Source: an uncultured Bacilli bacterium
GTDB taxonomy: Bacteria > Bacillota_I > Bacilli_A > RF39 > UBA660
Reading direction: 5' to 3'
DNA: 33,871 bases
Assembly (NCBI GenBank): GCA_944371445.1
Contig: CALVXR010000010.1
Coordinates: forward strand, 1-33,871
A program made the translations under genes and the position numbers. Under the pieces are notes generated by a model. That model was given only the letters and a program-made list of their open reading frames with translations, was not told the origin of the DNA and did not search any database. Each line of letters opens with the position of its first letter. Position 1 is the stretch's first letter. Positions 22,616 to 30,227 of this stretch are shown here, piece after piece.

Positions 22616-23986
22616 ATGATAAAGATAAATCCTTATATTTTTAGAGGTTATGATATTAGAGGAGTATATCCAGAAACAATAAATGAAGAAGTAGCTTATA
22701 TAGTTGGAAAATCTTATGGAAGCTATATACAAGATTTAGGTAAACATAAATGTATTATAGCTCATGATAATAGATTTTCTTCAGAAGCTTTAACTGATAA
22801 TTTAATAAAAGGAATTAGAGAAACAGGGGTAGATGTAGTTTATCTAGGACTTACTACAACTCCAATGTATTATTATGCGTCTATTTTACTCAAAATACCA
22901 TCTGGTATAATGGTTACTGCAAGTCATAATCCAAAAGATGACAATGGGTTTAAAATGGCATTTGATGAAAGAGGCAATGCTAGAGGAAAAATGATAGAAG
23001 AGTTTTATAATTATACAGTAAAAGGTGAGTTTAAAATAGGAGAAGGAACTCTAACTAATTATAATATTTATGATGAATATATAAATCTTATGCATGATAG
23101 TTTAGATTTTGGTGATAAAAAGCTAAAAGTTGTTATTGATTTAGGAAATGGTACAACAAGTGTGATAGCTGAAAAACTATATGAATCTTTTCCTAATTTA
23201 GAAGTAACAACATTATTTGGAGAAAGTGATCCAACATTTCCAAATCATCATCCAGATCCTTGTGTAGAAAGTAATTTAGATGCTTTAAAAAAGAAAGTAG
23301 TAGAAATAGGTGCTGATGTTGGACTTGGTTTTGATGGTGATGGTGATAGAGTAGGTGTAGTAGATGAAAAAGGTAACTATATCGCTACAGATAAATATAT
23401 GATAATTATTATTAGAGATATTATTAATAAAGTAGCAAATAAAACATTTTTATATGATGTTAAATGTTCTAAATGTTTAGAAGACGAAATAATTAGATTA
23501 GGTGGAACTCCTTATTTGTCTAGAACAGGTAATTCTTACACAAAAGCAGGAGTACTTGATAATAATCTTCCTTTTGGAGGAGAACTTTCAGGTCATGTTT
23601 ACTTTAATGATAAGTTTAAAGGATTTGATAGTGGCCTTTATGCAGGACTTAGACTTCTTGAAATACTTTCTAGAACTGATAAAAAAGTAAGTGAACTTTT
23701 AGATGGAATTAACAAATATTATTCAACACCTGAAATAAAATTTGCATCTAAAGATGAAATAAAAAATGAGGTAGTTGAAAAAATAAAAGATTATTCTAAA
23801 GATAAAGGATATAAAATGATTACTATTGATGGACTTAAAGTTATATTCGAAGATGGATGGGCTTTAGTTAGAGTGTCTAATACTGGTCCAAATATAACAG
23901 CTAGATTTGAAGCAAGTACAGAATCTAGATTAAAAGAGATAGAAAATGAGTTTACTAATTTAATAAATAAATACAATGAAAAATAA
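22616..23986 (+). CDS. manB/pgcA-like: Phosphomannomutase/phosphoglucomutase (456 aa)
   Basis: Alpha-D-phosphohexomutase that interconverts hexose 1- and 6-phosphates (mannose and/or glucose) for nucleotide-sugar synthesis. Four domains in order: RGYDIRGVYPE at the start, the phosphoserine loop TASHNPKDDNGFK (Ser103), the metal loop DGDGDR (Asp240, 242, 244), the sugar-specificity loop GELSGHVYF, and the phosphate-binding loop RVSNTGPNITARFEA in domain 4. Length and motifs match the PMM/PGM group more than GlmM (no GlmM GEQSGH). ATG 22616 is used because AGAGGTGG precedes it and the upstream in-frame part is the SanA terminator. No sugar pathway genes are adjacent. Confidence 0.92.
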   Translation: MIKINPYIFRGYDIRGVYPETINEEVAYIVGKSYGSYIQDLGKHKCIIAHDNRFSSEALTDNLIKGIRETGVDVVYLGLTTTPMYYYASILLKIPSGIMVTASHNPKDDNGFKMAFDERGNARGKMIEEFYNYTVKGEFKIGEGTLTNYNIYDEYINLMHDSLDFGDKKLKVVIDLGNGTTSVIAEKLYESFPNLEVTTLFGESDPTFPNHHPDPCVESNLDALKKKVVEIGADVGLGFDGDGDRVGVVDEKGNYIATDKYMIIIIRDIINKVANKTFLYDVKCSKCLEDEIIRLGGTPYLSRTGNSYTKAGVLDNNLPFGGELSGHVYFNDKFKGFDSGLYAGLRLLEILSRTDKKVSELLDGINKYYSTPEIKFASKDEIKNEVVEKIKDYSKDKGYKMITIDGLKVIFEDGWALVRVSNTGPNITARFEASTESRLKEIENEFTNLINKYNEK

Positions 23987-24008
23987 CACTTATTAGGTGT
24001 TATTTTTT
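23979..24008. terminator. Bidirectional terminator, copy 1 of a repeated element
   Basis: 11-bp stem AAAAATAACAC (23979-23989) / GTGTTATTTTT (23997-24007) with loop TTATTAG. Both convergent genes end inside it: TAA at 23984-23986 on the plus strand and TAA at 24002-24000 on the minus strand. A near-identical copy (27 of 29 bases) lies at 27939-27967. Confidence 0.88.
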
Positions 24009-24563
24009 GATTAAAACTTTTTTATATGTTTCAATTAAGTCAGGATCATTTTGATTTTTAGGTAAATTGTCTAAATCAAAAAATTTCATTTCTTTTGATT
24101 CTGTATCCCATTTTAATTGGCCACTATAATTATTAATAAGATATAAAGCTGTATTATTTATTACAACATCACCATTAGGATATTCGTTTTTTCTGCTTTT
24201 TCCAGATACTATGGCTATTAAATTTAAGTCTTCTTCTTTGACATCAAGATTGGTTTCTTCTTTTATTTCTCTAATGATTGTATCTTCAAATCTTTCTCCA
24301 AGTTCTTGACATCCACCAGGAAGTCCCCATTTATCTCTATCAGCACGGCTTTGAAGTAGTATTTGTTTTTTTTCATTTACTATAATTGCGGCTGCTCCAT
24401 CTTGTAAAAGAACGAATTTATGTTTTAAATCACCCATACAAAGTCTTGTAAATACAGGATATCCAATTTGATTACTTAATTTAATAATTTCTTCACTGGT
24501 TAGTGAGCTTATTAGCTTTACAAACTCTTCATAAGGTAAATGTTTTATTTTTTCTATCGTCAT
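24000..24563 (-). CDS. Nudix hydrolase (187 aa)
   Basis: Hydrolyses a nucleoside diphosphate linked to another group. The Nudix box GX5EX7REUXEEXGU is present at residues 84-106 as G84, E90, R98-E99, E102-E103, with Asn105 where Gly is usual; the metal-binding glutamates are intact. The preceding KWGLPGG is typical. About 50 residues before the Nudix fold (HLPYEEFVKLISSLTSEEIIKL) are helical and not part of the standard domain. AAAGGAGG stands before the ATG. It is divergent from the 1071-aa gene. Substrate unknown: members of this kind act on ADP-ribose, dinucleotides or oxidised nucleotides. Confidence 0.88.
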   Translation of the reverse strand: MTIEKIKHLPYEEFVKLISSLTSEEIIKLSNQIGYPVFTRLCMGDLKHKFVLLQDGAAAIIVNEKKQILLQSRADRDKWGLPGGCQELGERFEDTIIREIKEETNLDVKEEDLNLIAIVSGKSRKNEYPNGDVVINNTALYLINNYSGQLKWDTESKEMKFFDLDNLPKNQNDPDLIETYKKVLIKK

Positions 24564-24583
24564 CTTAGTTCCTCCTTTCGCTT

Positions 24584-24612
24584 ATTATAGCACATATAAT
24601 AGACTATTTCCA
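24584..24612 (-). promoter_or_regulatory. Promoter of the Nudix gene
   Basis: On the minus strand: TGGAAA (24612-24607), about 17 bases, extended -10 TGCTATAAT (24592-24584). Confidence 0.6.
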
Positions 24613-24636
24613 GCAATATATTTTTTATAAAAAACA

Positions 24637-24665
24637 TTGAAAATAATATATAACAAGTATATAAT
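24637..24665 (+). promoter_or_regulatory. Promoter of the 1071-aa gene
   Basis: TTGAAA (24637-24642), 17-base spacer, TATAAT (24660-24665). Strong by both boxes. Confidence 0.7.
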
Positions 24666-24679
24666 ATATTACACATTTT

Positions 24680-24697
24680 AAAGCTGGGTAGCTTTTG
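24680..24697 (+). other. 5'-leader hairpin of the 1071-aa gene
   Basis: 6-bp perfect stem AAAGCT (24680-24685) / AGCTTT (24690-24695) with GGGT loop, at the very 5' end of the predicted transcript (start near 24672). It may stabilise the mRNA; the T run after it is short, so termination is less likely. Confidence 0.4.
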
Positions 24698-24724
24698 ATA
24701 TAAAAAGAGAGAAGGATATAAGTA

Positions 24725-27700
24725 ATGAAAAATTTTTTAAGTATCGTATTAAAAAATAGGGGTTATATATTTTGTAAAGAAGGATTATTTAATAAAAATG
24801 GTCTAAAAATTACAAATGCAATAATTACATCAAAGCTTCCTTCTAATTTAATTATGAATGAGAAACAAAAAGACATAATAAGAAAAGTTTTTATAAATAG
24901 CAATAATATATTTAATGAAGATACACCAGATTTTATTAAAGGTGATATTTCTTGTATGAAAGCATCTATCAGTAGAAATGTAGATAGTATTAAATATATA
25001 GATAAAATTCTAAATGAAATAAAAAACTATATTATTATAGAAGCTATTAAACAAAAATATGTAATAAGAGAGAACAGTGATTACTTTTTAAGGATGAATT
25101 ATGAAGTTATTTTAAATTCAATAAGAATAGATGCACAATCAGCCAATTATTCTATTTGGTTTTATCTTAACGATAATGAAAAAGAAAAGTTAATTTCTGA
25201 ATTGCTACAAAGTGATTATGTTTTATCAAAAAAGCATAATCGTTATTTATATAATAACAGAGATATTGTTCTAAATTCTATAAAAAAAGATATTAATAGT
25301 TTTAAATATGCTAGTAAAAAATTTATTGATGATGAAGAAATTTTTAATTACTTATTTTTAAATGGATATAATTTTGATAAAGATACTTTATCTTTAAAGA
25401 AAATTAAATGGCTTCAGAATGAAGATTTCTCGAATCTTGTATTTAAATCATTAGGTATATATAAAGAAACATCAAGTCCACTTTTTTGTCAAAGATTTAG
25501 TAAAATTTTTAGTGATATGGTTAATGTTAAACCTACAATTAAAATGTTTTCTAATGTGTTTGAATTAATTGCTGAAGAAAAATGGAGAAAACATAAAAAT
25601 AATAATTTTTATACTAATATATTTGGAAAAATTTGCTCTGCGTTAAAAAATGCTGATAATTTTGAAAATGCAATAAATAATACATTTTTTATAAATGAAA
25701 TGAAAGAAACTTTAGGAACTAAATATTATAGTTTATATAAAGCAATGAATGAATATTTTAATATATATCATAGTGACATAGATGATAAAATAGATAAATT
25801 AAGTGAGTGTAAAAATACAATAGCGTCTCTATCAGCTCTTTATATATCTATTAAAAAAGAAAAATATAAAAAGGAAATAATAAATAAAAATAATAAATGG
25901 TTAAAAAGATTTTTCATATTAAACACAAACAATCCAGTTATCTATAATAGAATACTGAGTGAAAGAAGAAAAGAAAAATTTAGAAATTTTTATAGAAGAG
26001 GAAAAAATGATATTAGAATTTTTCTTGGTGAATTAGAAGAAAAATATAGTACTTATATAGACCAAAAAATTGTTAGAAAATTAATATATAATTTTATTAG
26101 AAATCAGTATTCTAAAATAGAAGATATTATTGATAAACCTTTAGGATATAATGAATATGAAAGATATAAAAAGGCTATTAAATTGATTAATAGATTAAAT
26201 AGTAATTATATAAAATATGCTAGTTTAGAAGTTCATAATTATAAAGATATAATTGTTTATGATAGTGCAAAAAAAGAATATATTTATACTGGAACTATTT
26301 TTGAAGATAATAAGATAGAAGAGTTTAATTATTATAAAAAAATAGCTAATACTTTTGATAAAATTAAAAGAGAAATAACTATAAAGATAAATGAAATACA
26401 AATAGAAAATACTGATATTAATTCAAAGTTATATGATAAAAATATACCATTTACGGATGAATATTACGAATTTAATCTAGAATATTTAGAACATTTCGAT
26501 ATTGTAGATTTAATCAAAGAATGTTTAAATGATAGAACAGAATTTTATGAGGATAGTTTTATTGACGATGAATCTTATAAATATTTATATGATTTATTAA
26601 TTAATAATGGGTTACTTTGGTTATTACTTTTTCAAAAAAATGAAGTAAATTGTATGTTAGGATTAAACTATATTAATCCTAATGAAATAGTAAGTTTATT
26701 TGATAACACATTTAAAATTATTAATTTATCAAATAATATTAATTTACTAAATTCATATGATATATTTCTTATTAATAGAATATATAAGTATGGTGACGGA
26801 AATTCTATAGCAACTTTAGGTATAGATATAATGCAAAGATTATGTAAAAGTACCTCACATACATCTAATAAAGTTAATAAGATTATTACAATAGCAAGAG
26901 ATTTAGTTTGTGAAATGAGTAAAAGAAAAGAATCAACTGTACCTTATGTTTATGGGCAGTATTTAAATTATAAATATTCTATGTATGATTCACAAGATGC
27001 TGATTTATTACTTTGTGGAATAAAAACAGATTCATGTTTTAAAATAGGTGGAACAGATAATGATTTTATGCATTATTGTGCTCTTAATAAAAATGGATTT
27101 ATAATAAAAATTACAGATATAGATAATAATTTTATTGCTAGAGCATCAGGATTTAGACATGGAAATTGTATATTTGTAAATCAGCTAAGAACAATTTATG
27201 ATGAAGGTGGAAATGAATACACAGGAAAGTCTTATTATGAAAAAAAAGACATAATAGAAACTTTTAAAGTTGCATGTCAGAATATAATAGATGTATCACA
27301 AAATAATAAAGAAGAACTTGATAAAATTGATTTTGCATTTGCTACACAAAGTTATATATTAGATAATTATCCTTCTAATGTTTCATATGAACTACAAGAT
27401 TATATTGGATGTTCACCAATGGATCTTTCAAGTAGTAACTGGAAAGAGTTTGTTCTAAGTACAAAAAATTTACAAACTATAGAAGATTATTATGATTATT
27501 TTATGACTGATTATGGTGATTATAAGCTCATTTGTATAGCAAATTCAAAAAATAATGATAAAATAGAAGTAACTGATTTAAATTTAAAAGATGTAAAGGC
27601 ACTTTACGAACGAAAAAGGAATGAAATTATTGTATCAACTTCACAAGATAAAGTATCTACCGATAAAGTAAATAAGATAAGTGGTATAAAATCTTATTTT

Positions 27701-27940
27701 GATAATAGTGAGTTTGAAATAGTTAAAATTCCTAAACATGCTCTTATATTAACTGGAGATAACTGGTATATTATTTATAAAAATGGTATTATAAATTCAT
27801 GTTTACTTGATTTTGATGAAAGTGCTAAAGTGGAATTTAACTTTATTAAAAATATATTAGAAAATATTAAAATAATATCAACAGAAACTATAGATGTTTC
27901 TAAATTAAAGGAAAAAGTTAAATCATTAAAATATAAGTAA
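24725..27940 (+). CDS. Large protein of unknown function (1071 aa) with DUF4116-like repeats
   Basis: N-terminal residues 70-215 hold three copies of a helical repeat resembling DUF4116: DISCMKASISRNVDSIKYI (about 74-92), YEVILNSIRIDAQSANYSI (126-144) and RDIVLNSIKKDINSFKYAS (179-197). Residues 220-740 are helical, Lys/Asn/Ile-rich, with no motif that I recognise. Residues 757-880 are different and compact: GIKTDSCFKIGG (Ser770, Cys771, Gly775, Gly776), then GFIIKITDIDNNFIARASGFRHGNCIFVNQL. This resembles, from memory, a GNAT-like module in which TxxCxxIGG is followed by D-x-x-G-x-x-x-A-x-S; I cannot prove this. No signal peptide or membrane helix, so cytoplasmic. The ribosome binding site AGAAGGAT is good. 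It has a strong promoter and is divergent from the Nudix gene. Function unknown. Confidence 0.72.
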   Translation: MKNFLSIVLKNRGYIFCKEGLFNKNGLKITNAIITSKLPSNLIMNEKQKDIIRKVFINSNNIFNEDTPDFIKGDISCMKASISRNVDSIKYIDKILNEIKNYIIIEAIKQKYVIRENSDYFLRMNYEVILNSIRIDAQSANYSIWFYLNDNEKEKLISELLQSDYVLSKKHNRYLYNNRDIVLNSIKKDINSFKYASKKFIDDEEIFNYLFLNGYNFDKDTLSLKKIKWLQNEDFSNLVFKSLGIYKETSSPLFCQRFSKIFSDMVNVKPTIKMFSNVFELIAEEKWRKHKNNNFYTNIFGKICSALKNADNFENAINNTFFINEMKETLGTKYYSLYKAMNEYFNIYHSDIDDKIDKLSECKNTIASLSALYISIKKEKYKKEIINKNNKWLKRFFILNTNNPVIYNRILSERRKEKFRNFYRRGKNDIRIFLGELEEKYSTYIDQKIVRKLIYNFIRNQYSKIEDIIDKPLGYNEYERYKKAIKLINRLNSNYIKYASLEVHNYKDIIVYDSAKKEYIYTGTIFEDNKIEEFNYYKKIANTFDKIKREITIKINEIQIENTDINSKLYDKNIPFTDEYYEFNLEYLEHFDIVDLIKECLNDRTEFYEDSFIDDESYKYLYDLLINNGLLWLLLFQKNEVNCMLGLNYINPNEIVSLFDNTFKIINLSNNINLLNSYDIFLINRIYKYGDGNSIATLGIDIMQRLCKSTSHTSNKVNKIITIARDLVCEMSKRKESTVPYVYGQYLNYKYSMYDSQDADLLLCGIKTDSCFKIGGTDNDFMHYCALNKNGFIIKITDIDNNFIARASGFRHGNCIFVNQLRTIYDEGGNEYTGKSYYEKKDIIETFKVACQNIIDVSQNNKEELDKIDFAFATQSYILDNYPSNVSYELQDYIGCSPMDLSSSNWKEFVLSTKNLQTIEDYYDYFMTDYGDYKLICIANSKNNDKIEVTDLNLKDVKALYERKRNEIIVSTSQDKVSTDKVNKISGIKSYFDNSEFEIVKIPKHALILTGDNWYIIYKNGIINSCLLDFDESAKVEFNFIKNILENIKIISTETIDVSKLKEKVKSLKYK

Positions 27941-27968
27941 AAATAACACAAATTAGGTGTTATTTTTT
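27939..27968. terminator. Bidirectional terminator, copy 2 of a repeated element
   Basis: 11-bp stem AAAAATAACAC (27939-27949) / GTGTTATTTTT (27957-27967) with loop AAATTAG. Only two loop bases differ from the copy at 23979-24007. The minus-strand gene ends at TAA (27962-27960) at the same place in the hairpin as the Nudix gene in copy 1. Confidence 0.88.
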
Positions 27969-28832
27969 ATATCTATTAAAATTAATAATAAAAATAATAA
28001 TTAAATTAAGTAATATAATTACTATAAAAAGCATATATATTTGCTTTTGGATACTTATTAAATTATTGTTAAAAGTTAAATGAATACCAAATGTTTCATA
28101 TAAAATATGATGAGTATTAGTAGGGTAATGATTTAAAATATCAGTTGTAATACTACTTGTTTGAATATTTCTTAAAATACTTGTTGTTTGACAAAGTGGA
28201 AAGTAAAAGAAAATATTTCTAATAATCTCTGGATAATAACCAATCGGAATATAAACACCTGTAAAAAATCCAATAACAACTCCATAAAGAGTTTGAAAGG
28301 TAGAAAATGAGTTAAAATTATTTAATTTAATACTGATTATTAAAATAAGTAAAGTAGCTATAATATTAGATAAAGTAATTATAAATAGAGAAGATATTAT
28401 TACTCTTAAAGAACTATGATAATCATAATGAAGTATAAAGAATATTTCTATACCTATATAAGATATTATAGTTATAATCATAGATATTATAAAAGAAGCT
28501 AAAAAGTATGAATATATAATTTTAATATATGATATAGGAGTTATTCTAAAGTCTTTAATAATACTATTATAATTATCTTTTACAAATATAAAAATAATAG
28601 ACAATACACTAGTAGCACCTATTACAATAAGTAGTCCAGAAGTCATTAATTTATCTACAAATAAATTATTTAAGTTACTTAAAAAACCATAATCAGCTAC
28701 TGCTTTAATAGTAAAATCACGAATAAATAAAAAATATAAAGATAAGATAACTAAAGATGATAGAAAGCTAAGTATAATGTTTATAGGACTTTTAATAAAT
28801 AGTAATAAATGTCTATATATTAGTGTTTTCAT
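27960..28832 (-). CDS. ABC-2 type permease (290 aa)
   Basis: Membrane partner of the ATPase that precedes it on the minus strand. Six helices: about 16-36, 62-82, 105-130, 140-165, 175-198 and a last one at 263-283. The segment GVVIGFFTGVYIPIGYYPEIIRNIFFYFPLCQTTSILR is the conserved ABC-2 family stretch before the last helix, as in drug and polysaccharide exporters. The start overlaps the end of the ATPase gene by 20 bases (ATG at 28832), so translation is probably coupled. Substrate unknown. Confidence 0.87.
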   Translation of the reverse strand: MKTLIYRHLLLFIKSPINIILSFLSSLVILSLYFLFIRDFTIKAVADYGFLSNLNNLFVDKLMTSGLLIVIGATSVLSIIFIFVKDNYNSIIKDFRITPISYIKIIYSYFLASFIISMIITIISYIGIEIFFILHYDYHSSLRVIISSLFIITLSNIIATLLILIISIKLNNFNSFSTFQTLYGVVIGFFTGVYIPIGYYPEIIRNIFFYFPLCQTTSILRNIQTSSITTDILNHYPTNTHHILYETFGIHLTFNNNLISIQKQIYMLFIVIILLNLIIIFIINFNRYKK

Positions 28833-29667
28833 TATGAACTAAATATAAAAATATATCTTCTAAATTACTATTTGATAAAGAAAAAGTATCTATTTTATTT
28901 AAGTCCAAACATCTTATATATAAAAGTGCTTTATTTATATCTTTAATTTCTTTTTTTATAGAATTATCTTTAAAATTAACTTCAAGTATTTTTTTACTAT
29001 AATTTTTTATTAAATTATTATAACTTCCATTAAAAACAATTTTACCTTTATGTAAAATACATAAATTAGTAGCTAAGCTTGCTTCTTCTATATAATGTGA
29101 AGAAAAGAAAATAGTTAGATTTTTTTCTTTGTTTAATTTTAATAAAAAATTCCAGAGTTTTTTTCTTGTTTCAATATCGAGTGCGGTTGTTGGTTCATCC
29201 ATTATAATTATATCTGGATTTGTTATTAAAGCTCTAATTATCATAGCAAGTCTTTTCTCACCACCAGAACAGAACTTATATTTTTTATTTAAAATAGAAT
29301 TTAATGATAATTCTTTAGATAAAGTCATAATTCTTTTTTTTAAAATTTCTTTTTTTATATTATACATTTTACCTCTTATAAATAAATTTTCATATATTGT
29401 AAGTTCATCATCAAAGGTATTTTCCTGAAAAACAACTCCTATTTTATTTTTATCTATTTTTTTATTATTCATAAGAACGTAACCTTTAGTAGGTAATAAA
29501 ATATCTAGTATTATATTAAGTAATGTACTTTTACCAGCACCATTTAAACCTAGAAATGCAAATATACTTCCTTTAGGTATATTAAATGAAATATTATTAA
29601 GTACAATTTTGTTATCATATTTTTTTTGAATATTTTGGATAGAAATAACTGAATTAATATAGATCAC
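28813..29667 (-). CDS. ABC-2 exporter ATP-binding protein (284 aa)
   Basis: ABC ATPase: Walker A GLNGAGKST (40-48, Lys46), Q-loop in VVFQEN, signature CSGGEKRLAM, Walker B IIIMDEPTTALD, H-loop SSHYIEEAS, then a C-terminal tail of about 75 residues. It is first in a two-gene minus-strand operon with the permease. The start is uncertain: the only canonical upstream start in frame, GTG at 29667-29665, lies inside AGGGTGAT (29670-29663), which is the best ribosome binding site here, so initiation may be at GTG without a separate site or at ATT (29658-29656). It is an exporter pair of the drug/antibiotic-resistance type. Confidence 0.88.
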   Translation of the reverse strand: MIYINSVISIQNIQKKYDNKIVLNNISFNIPKGSIFAFLGLNGAGKSTLLNIILDILLPTKGYVLMNNKKIDKNKIGVVFQENTFDDELTIYENLFIRGKMYNIKKEILKKRIMTLSKELSLNSILNKKYKFCSGGEKRLAMIIRALITNPDIIIMDEPTTALDIETRKKLWNFLLKLNKEKNLTIFFSSHYIEEASLATNLCILHKGKIVFNGSYNNLIKNYSKKILEVNFKDNSIKKEIKDINKALLYIRCLDLNKIDTFSLSNSNLEDIFLYLVHNENTNI

Positions 29668-29686
29668 CCTAATTAAATATATTCAA

Positions 29687-29692
29687 ATTATA
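29687..29692 (-). promoter_or_regulatory. -10 box of the ABC-2 operon
   Basis: Minus-strand TATAAT at 29692-29687, about 20 bases before the start. The possible -35, TTCTAT (29716-29711), is weak. Confidence 0.4.
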
Positions 29693-29803
29693 TAAATATT
29701 AATAAGTAAAATAGAATAAAAATTTTTTTAGTTGATTTTTATAATATAATAGCAAAGTTGATTATTATATATTAAGCAAAAATATCAAAAAAATAGAAGA
29801 TAA

Positions 29804-29830
29804 TAAAAAAACCAACTATTTCTAGTTAGT
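29804..29830 (-). terminator. Terminator of the tRNA-Thr transcript
   Basis: On the minus strand an 8-bp stem, ACTAACTA (29830-29823) / TAGTTGGT (29818-29811) with one G-U pair and GAAA loop, followed by seven T. A further small hairpin (29844-29862) lies between it and the tRNA. Confidence 0.78.
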
Positions 29831-29874
29831 AATCTATTACTACCTCAAATAAAAATTTTGAGTATAAATCAATC

Positions 29875-29948
29875 TGGTGCCACCTGTAAGAATCGAACTT
29901 ACCACTAATCCTTACCATGGATTTGTTATACCACTTAACTAAGGTGGC
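29875..29948 (-). tRNA. trnT: tRNA-Thr (anticodon GGT)
   Basis: The minus strand folds as a full cloverleaf: acceptor GCCACCT / AGGTGGC, anticodon stem AATCC / GGATT with loop ATGGTAA (U33, anticodon GGU), T stem GTAAG / CTTAC with TTCGATT loop, and an encoded discriminator A plus CCA (29878-29875). Minus-strand extended -10 TGATATAAT is at 29965-29957. Confidence 0.93.
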
Positions 29949-29956
29949 CTAAAATA

Positions 29957-29965
29957 ATTATATCA
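29957..29965 (-). promoter_or_regulatory. Extended -10 promoter of tRNA-Thr
   Basis: Minus-strand TGATATAAT, nine bases before the mature 5' end of the tRNA. Confidence 0.6.
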
Positions 29966-29993
29966 AAAAAACTGTAAATAATGAATTAAAATG

Positions 29994-30021
29994 TTCACAA
30001 AATAAAAAAATGTGATACAAT
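29994..30021 (+). promoter_or_regulatory. Promoter of tRNA-Gln
   Basis: TTCACA (29994-29999), 16-base spacer, extended -10 TGATACAAT (30013-30021); the tRNA begins at 30033. Confidence 0.6.
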
Positions 30022-30032
30022 ATATTTGTAAT

Positions 30033-30106
30033 TGCTCCATAGCCAAGTGGTAAGGCATCGGACTCTGACTCCGTGAGCGTTAGTTCGAATCTAACTGGAG
30101 CAGCCA
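30033..30106 (+). tRNA. trnQ: tRNA-Gln (anticodon CTG)
   Basis: Acceptor TGCTCCA / TGGAGCA, D stem GCC/GGC, anticodon stem TCGGA / TCCGT with loop CTCTGAC (anticodon CUG), T stem GTTAG / CTAAC, discriminator G and encoded CCA. The first anticodon-stem pair (27-43) is a T-T mismatch; the other four pair. The frame agrees with E. coli tRNA-Gln. Confidence 0.9.
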
Positions 30107-30115
30107 ATTATGAAT

Positions 30116-30145
30116 AAAATAGGTGTAAAAACATCTATTTTTTTT
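30116..30145 (+). terminator. Terminator of the tRNA-Gln transcript
   Basis: 11-bp stem AAAATAGGTGT (30116-30126) / ACATCTATTTT (30131-30141) with one G-U pair, loop AAAA, T to 30145. Confidence 0.82.
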
Positions 30146-30172
30146 ATAATTATTGACTAAATAATTATAAAA
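30142..30172 (+). promoter_or_regulatory. 13-bp perfect inverted repeat at the suf promoter
   Basis: TTTATAATTATT (30143-30154) and AATAATTATAAA (30160-30171), extended to 13 bp with T30142-A30172, around a GACTA centre. The -35 TTGACT (30153-30158) overlaps it, so a bound protein would block the promoter. Confidence 0.55.
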
Positions 30173-30188
30173 CGTGTATACTTATAAT
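30153..30188 (+). promoter_or_regulatory. Promoter of the suf-tetR-CDF operon
   Basis: TTGACT (30153-30158), 18-base spacer, TATACT (30177-30182); a second -10-like TATAAT follows at 30183-30188. Confidence 0.65.
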
Positions 30189-30190
30189 GT

Positions 30191-30212
30191 AATATGAAAT
30201 ATATTTCATATT
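30191..30212 (+). promoter_or_regulatory. 22-bp perfect palindrome (likely TetR operator)
   Basis: AATATGAAAT (30191-30200), AT, then ATTTCATATT (30203-30212). It sits between the -10 and the ribosome binding site of sufC. Size, perfect symmetry and position fit the operator of the TetR-family regulator encoded third in the operon. Confidence 0.7.
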
Positions 30213-30227
30213 AAGAAAGGAGAAAAT

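Noticed and set aside
29129-29428. 99-codon open frame on the plus strand opposite the ABC-2 ATPase gene
   Set aside because: Shadow of the Walker-motif region of the minus-strand ATPase; Phe/Ile/Ser-rich with no start signals.
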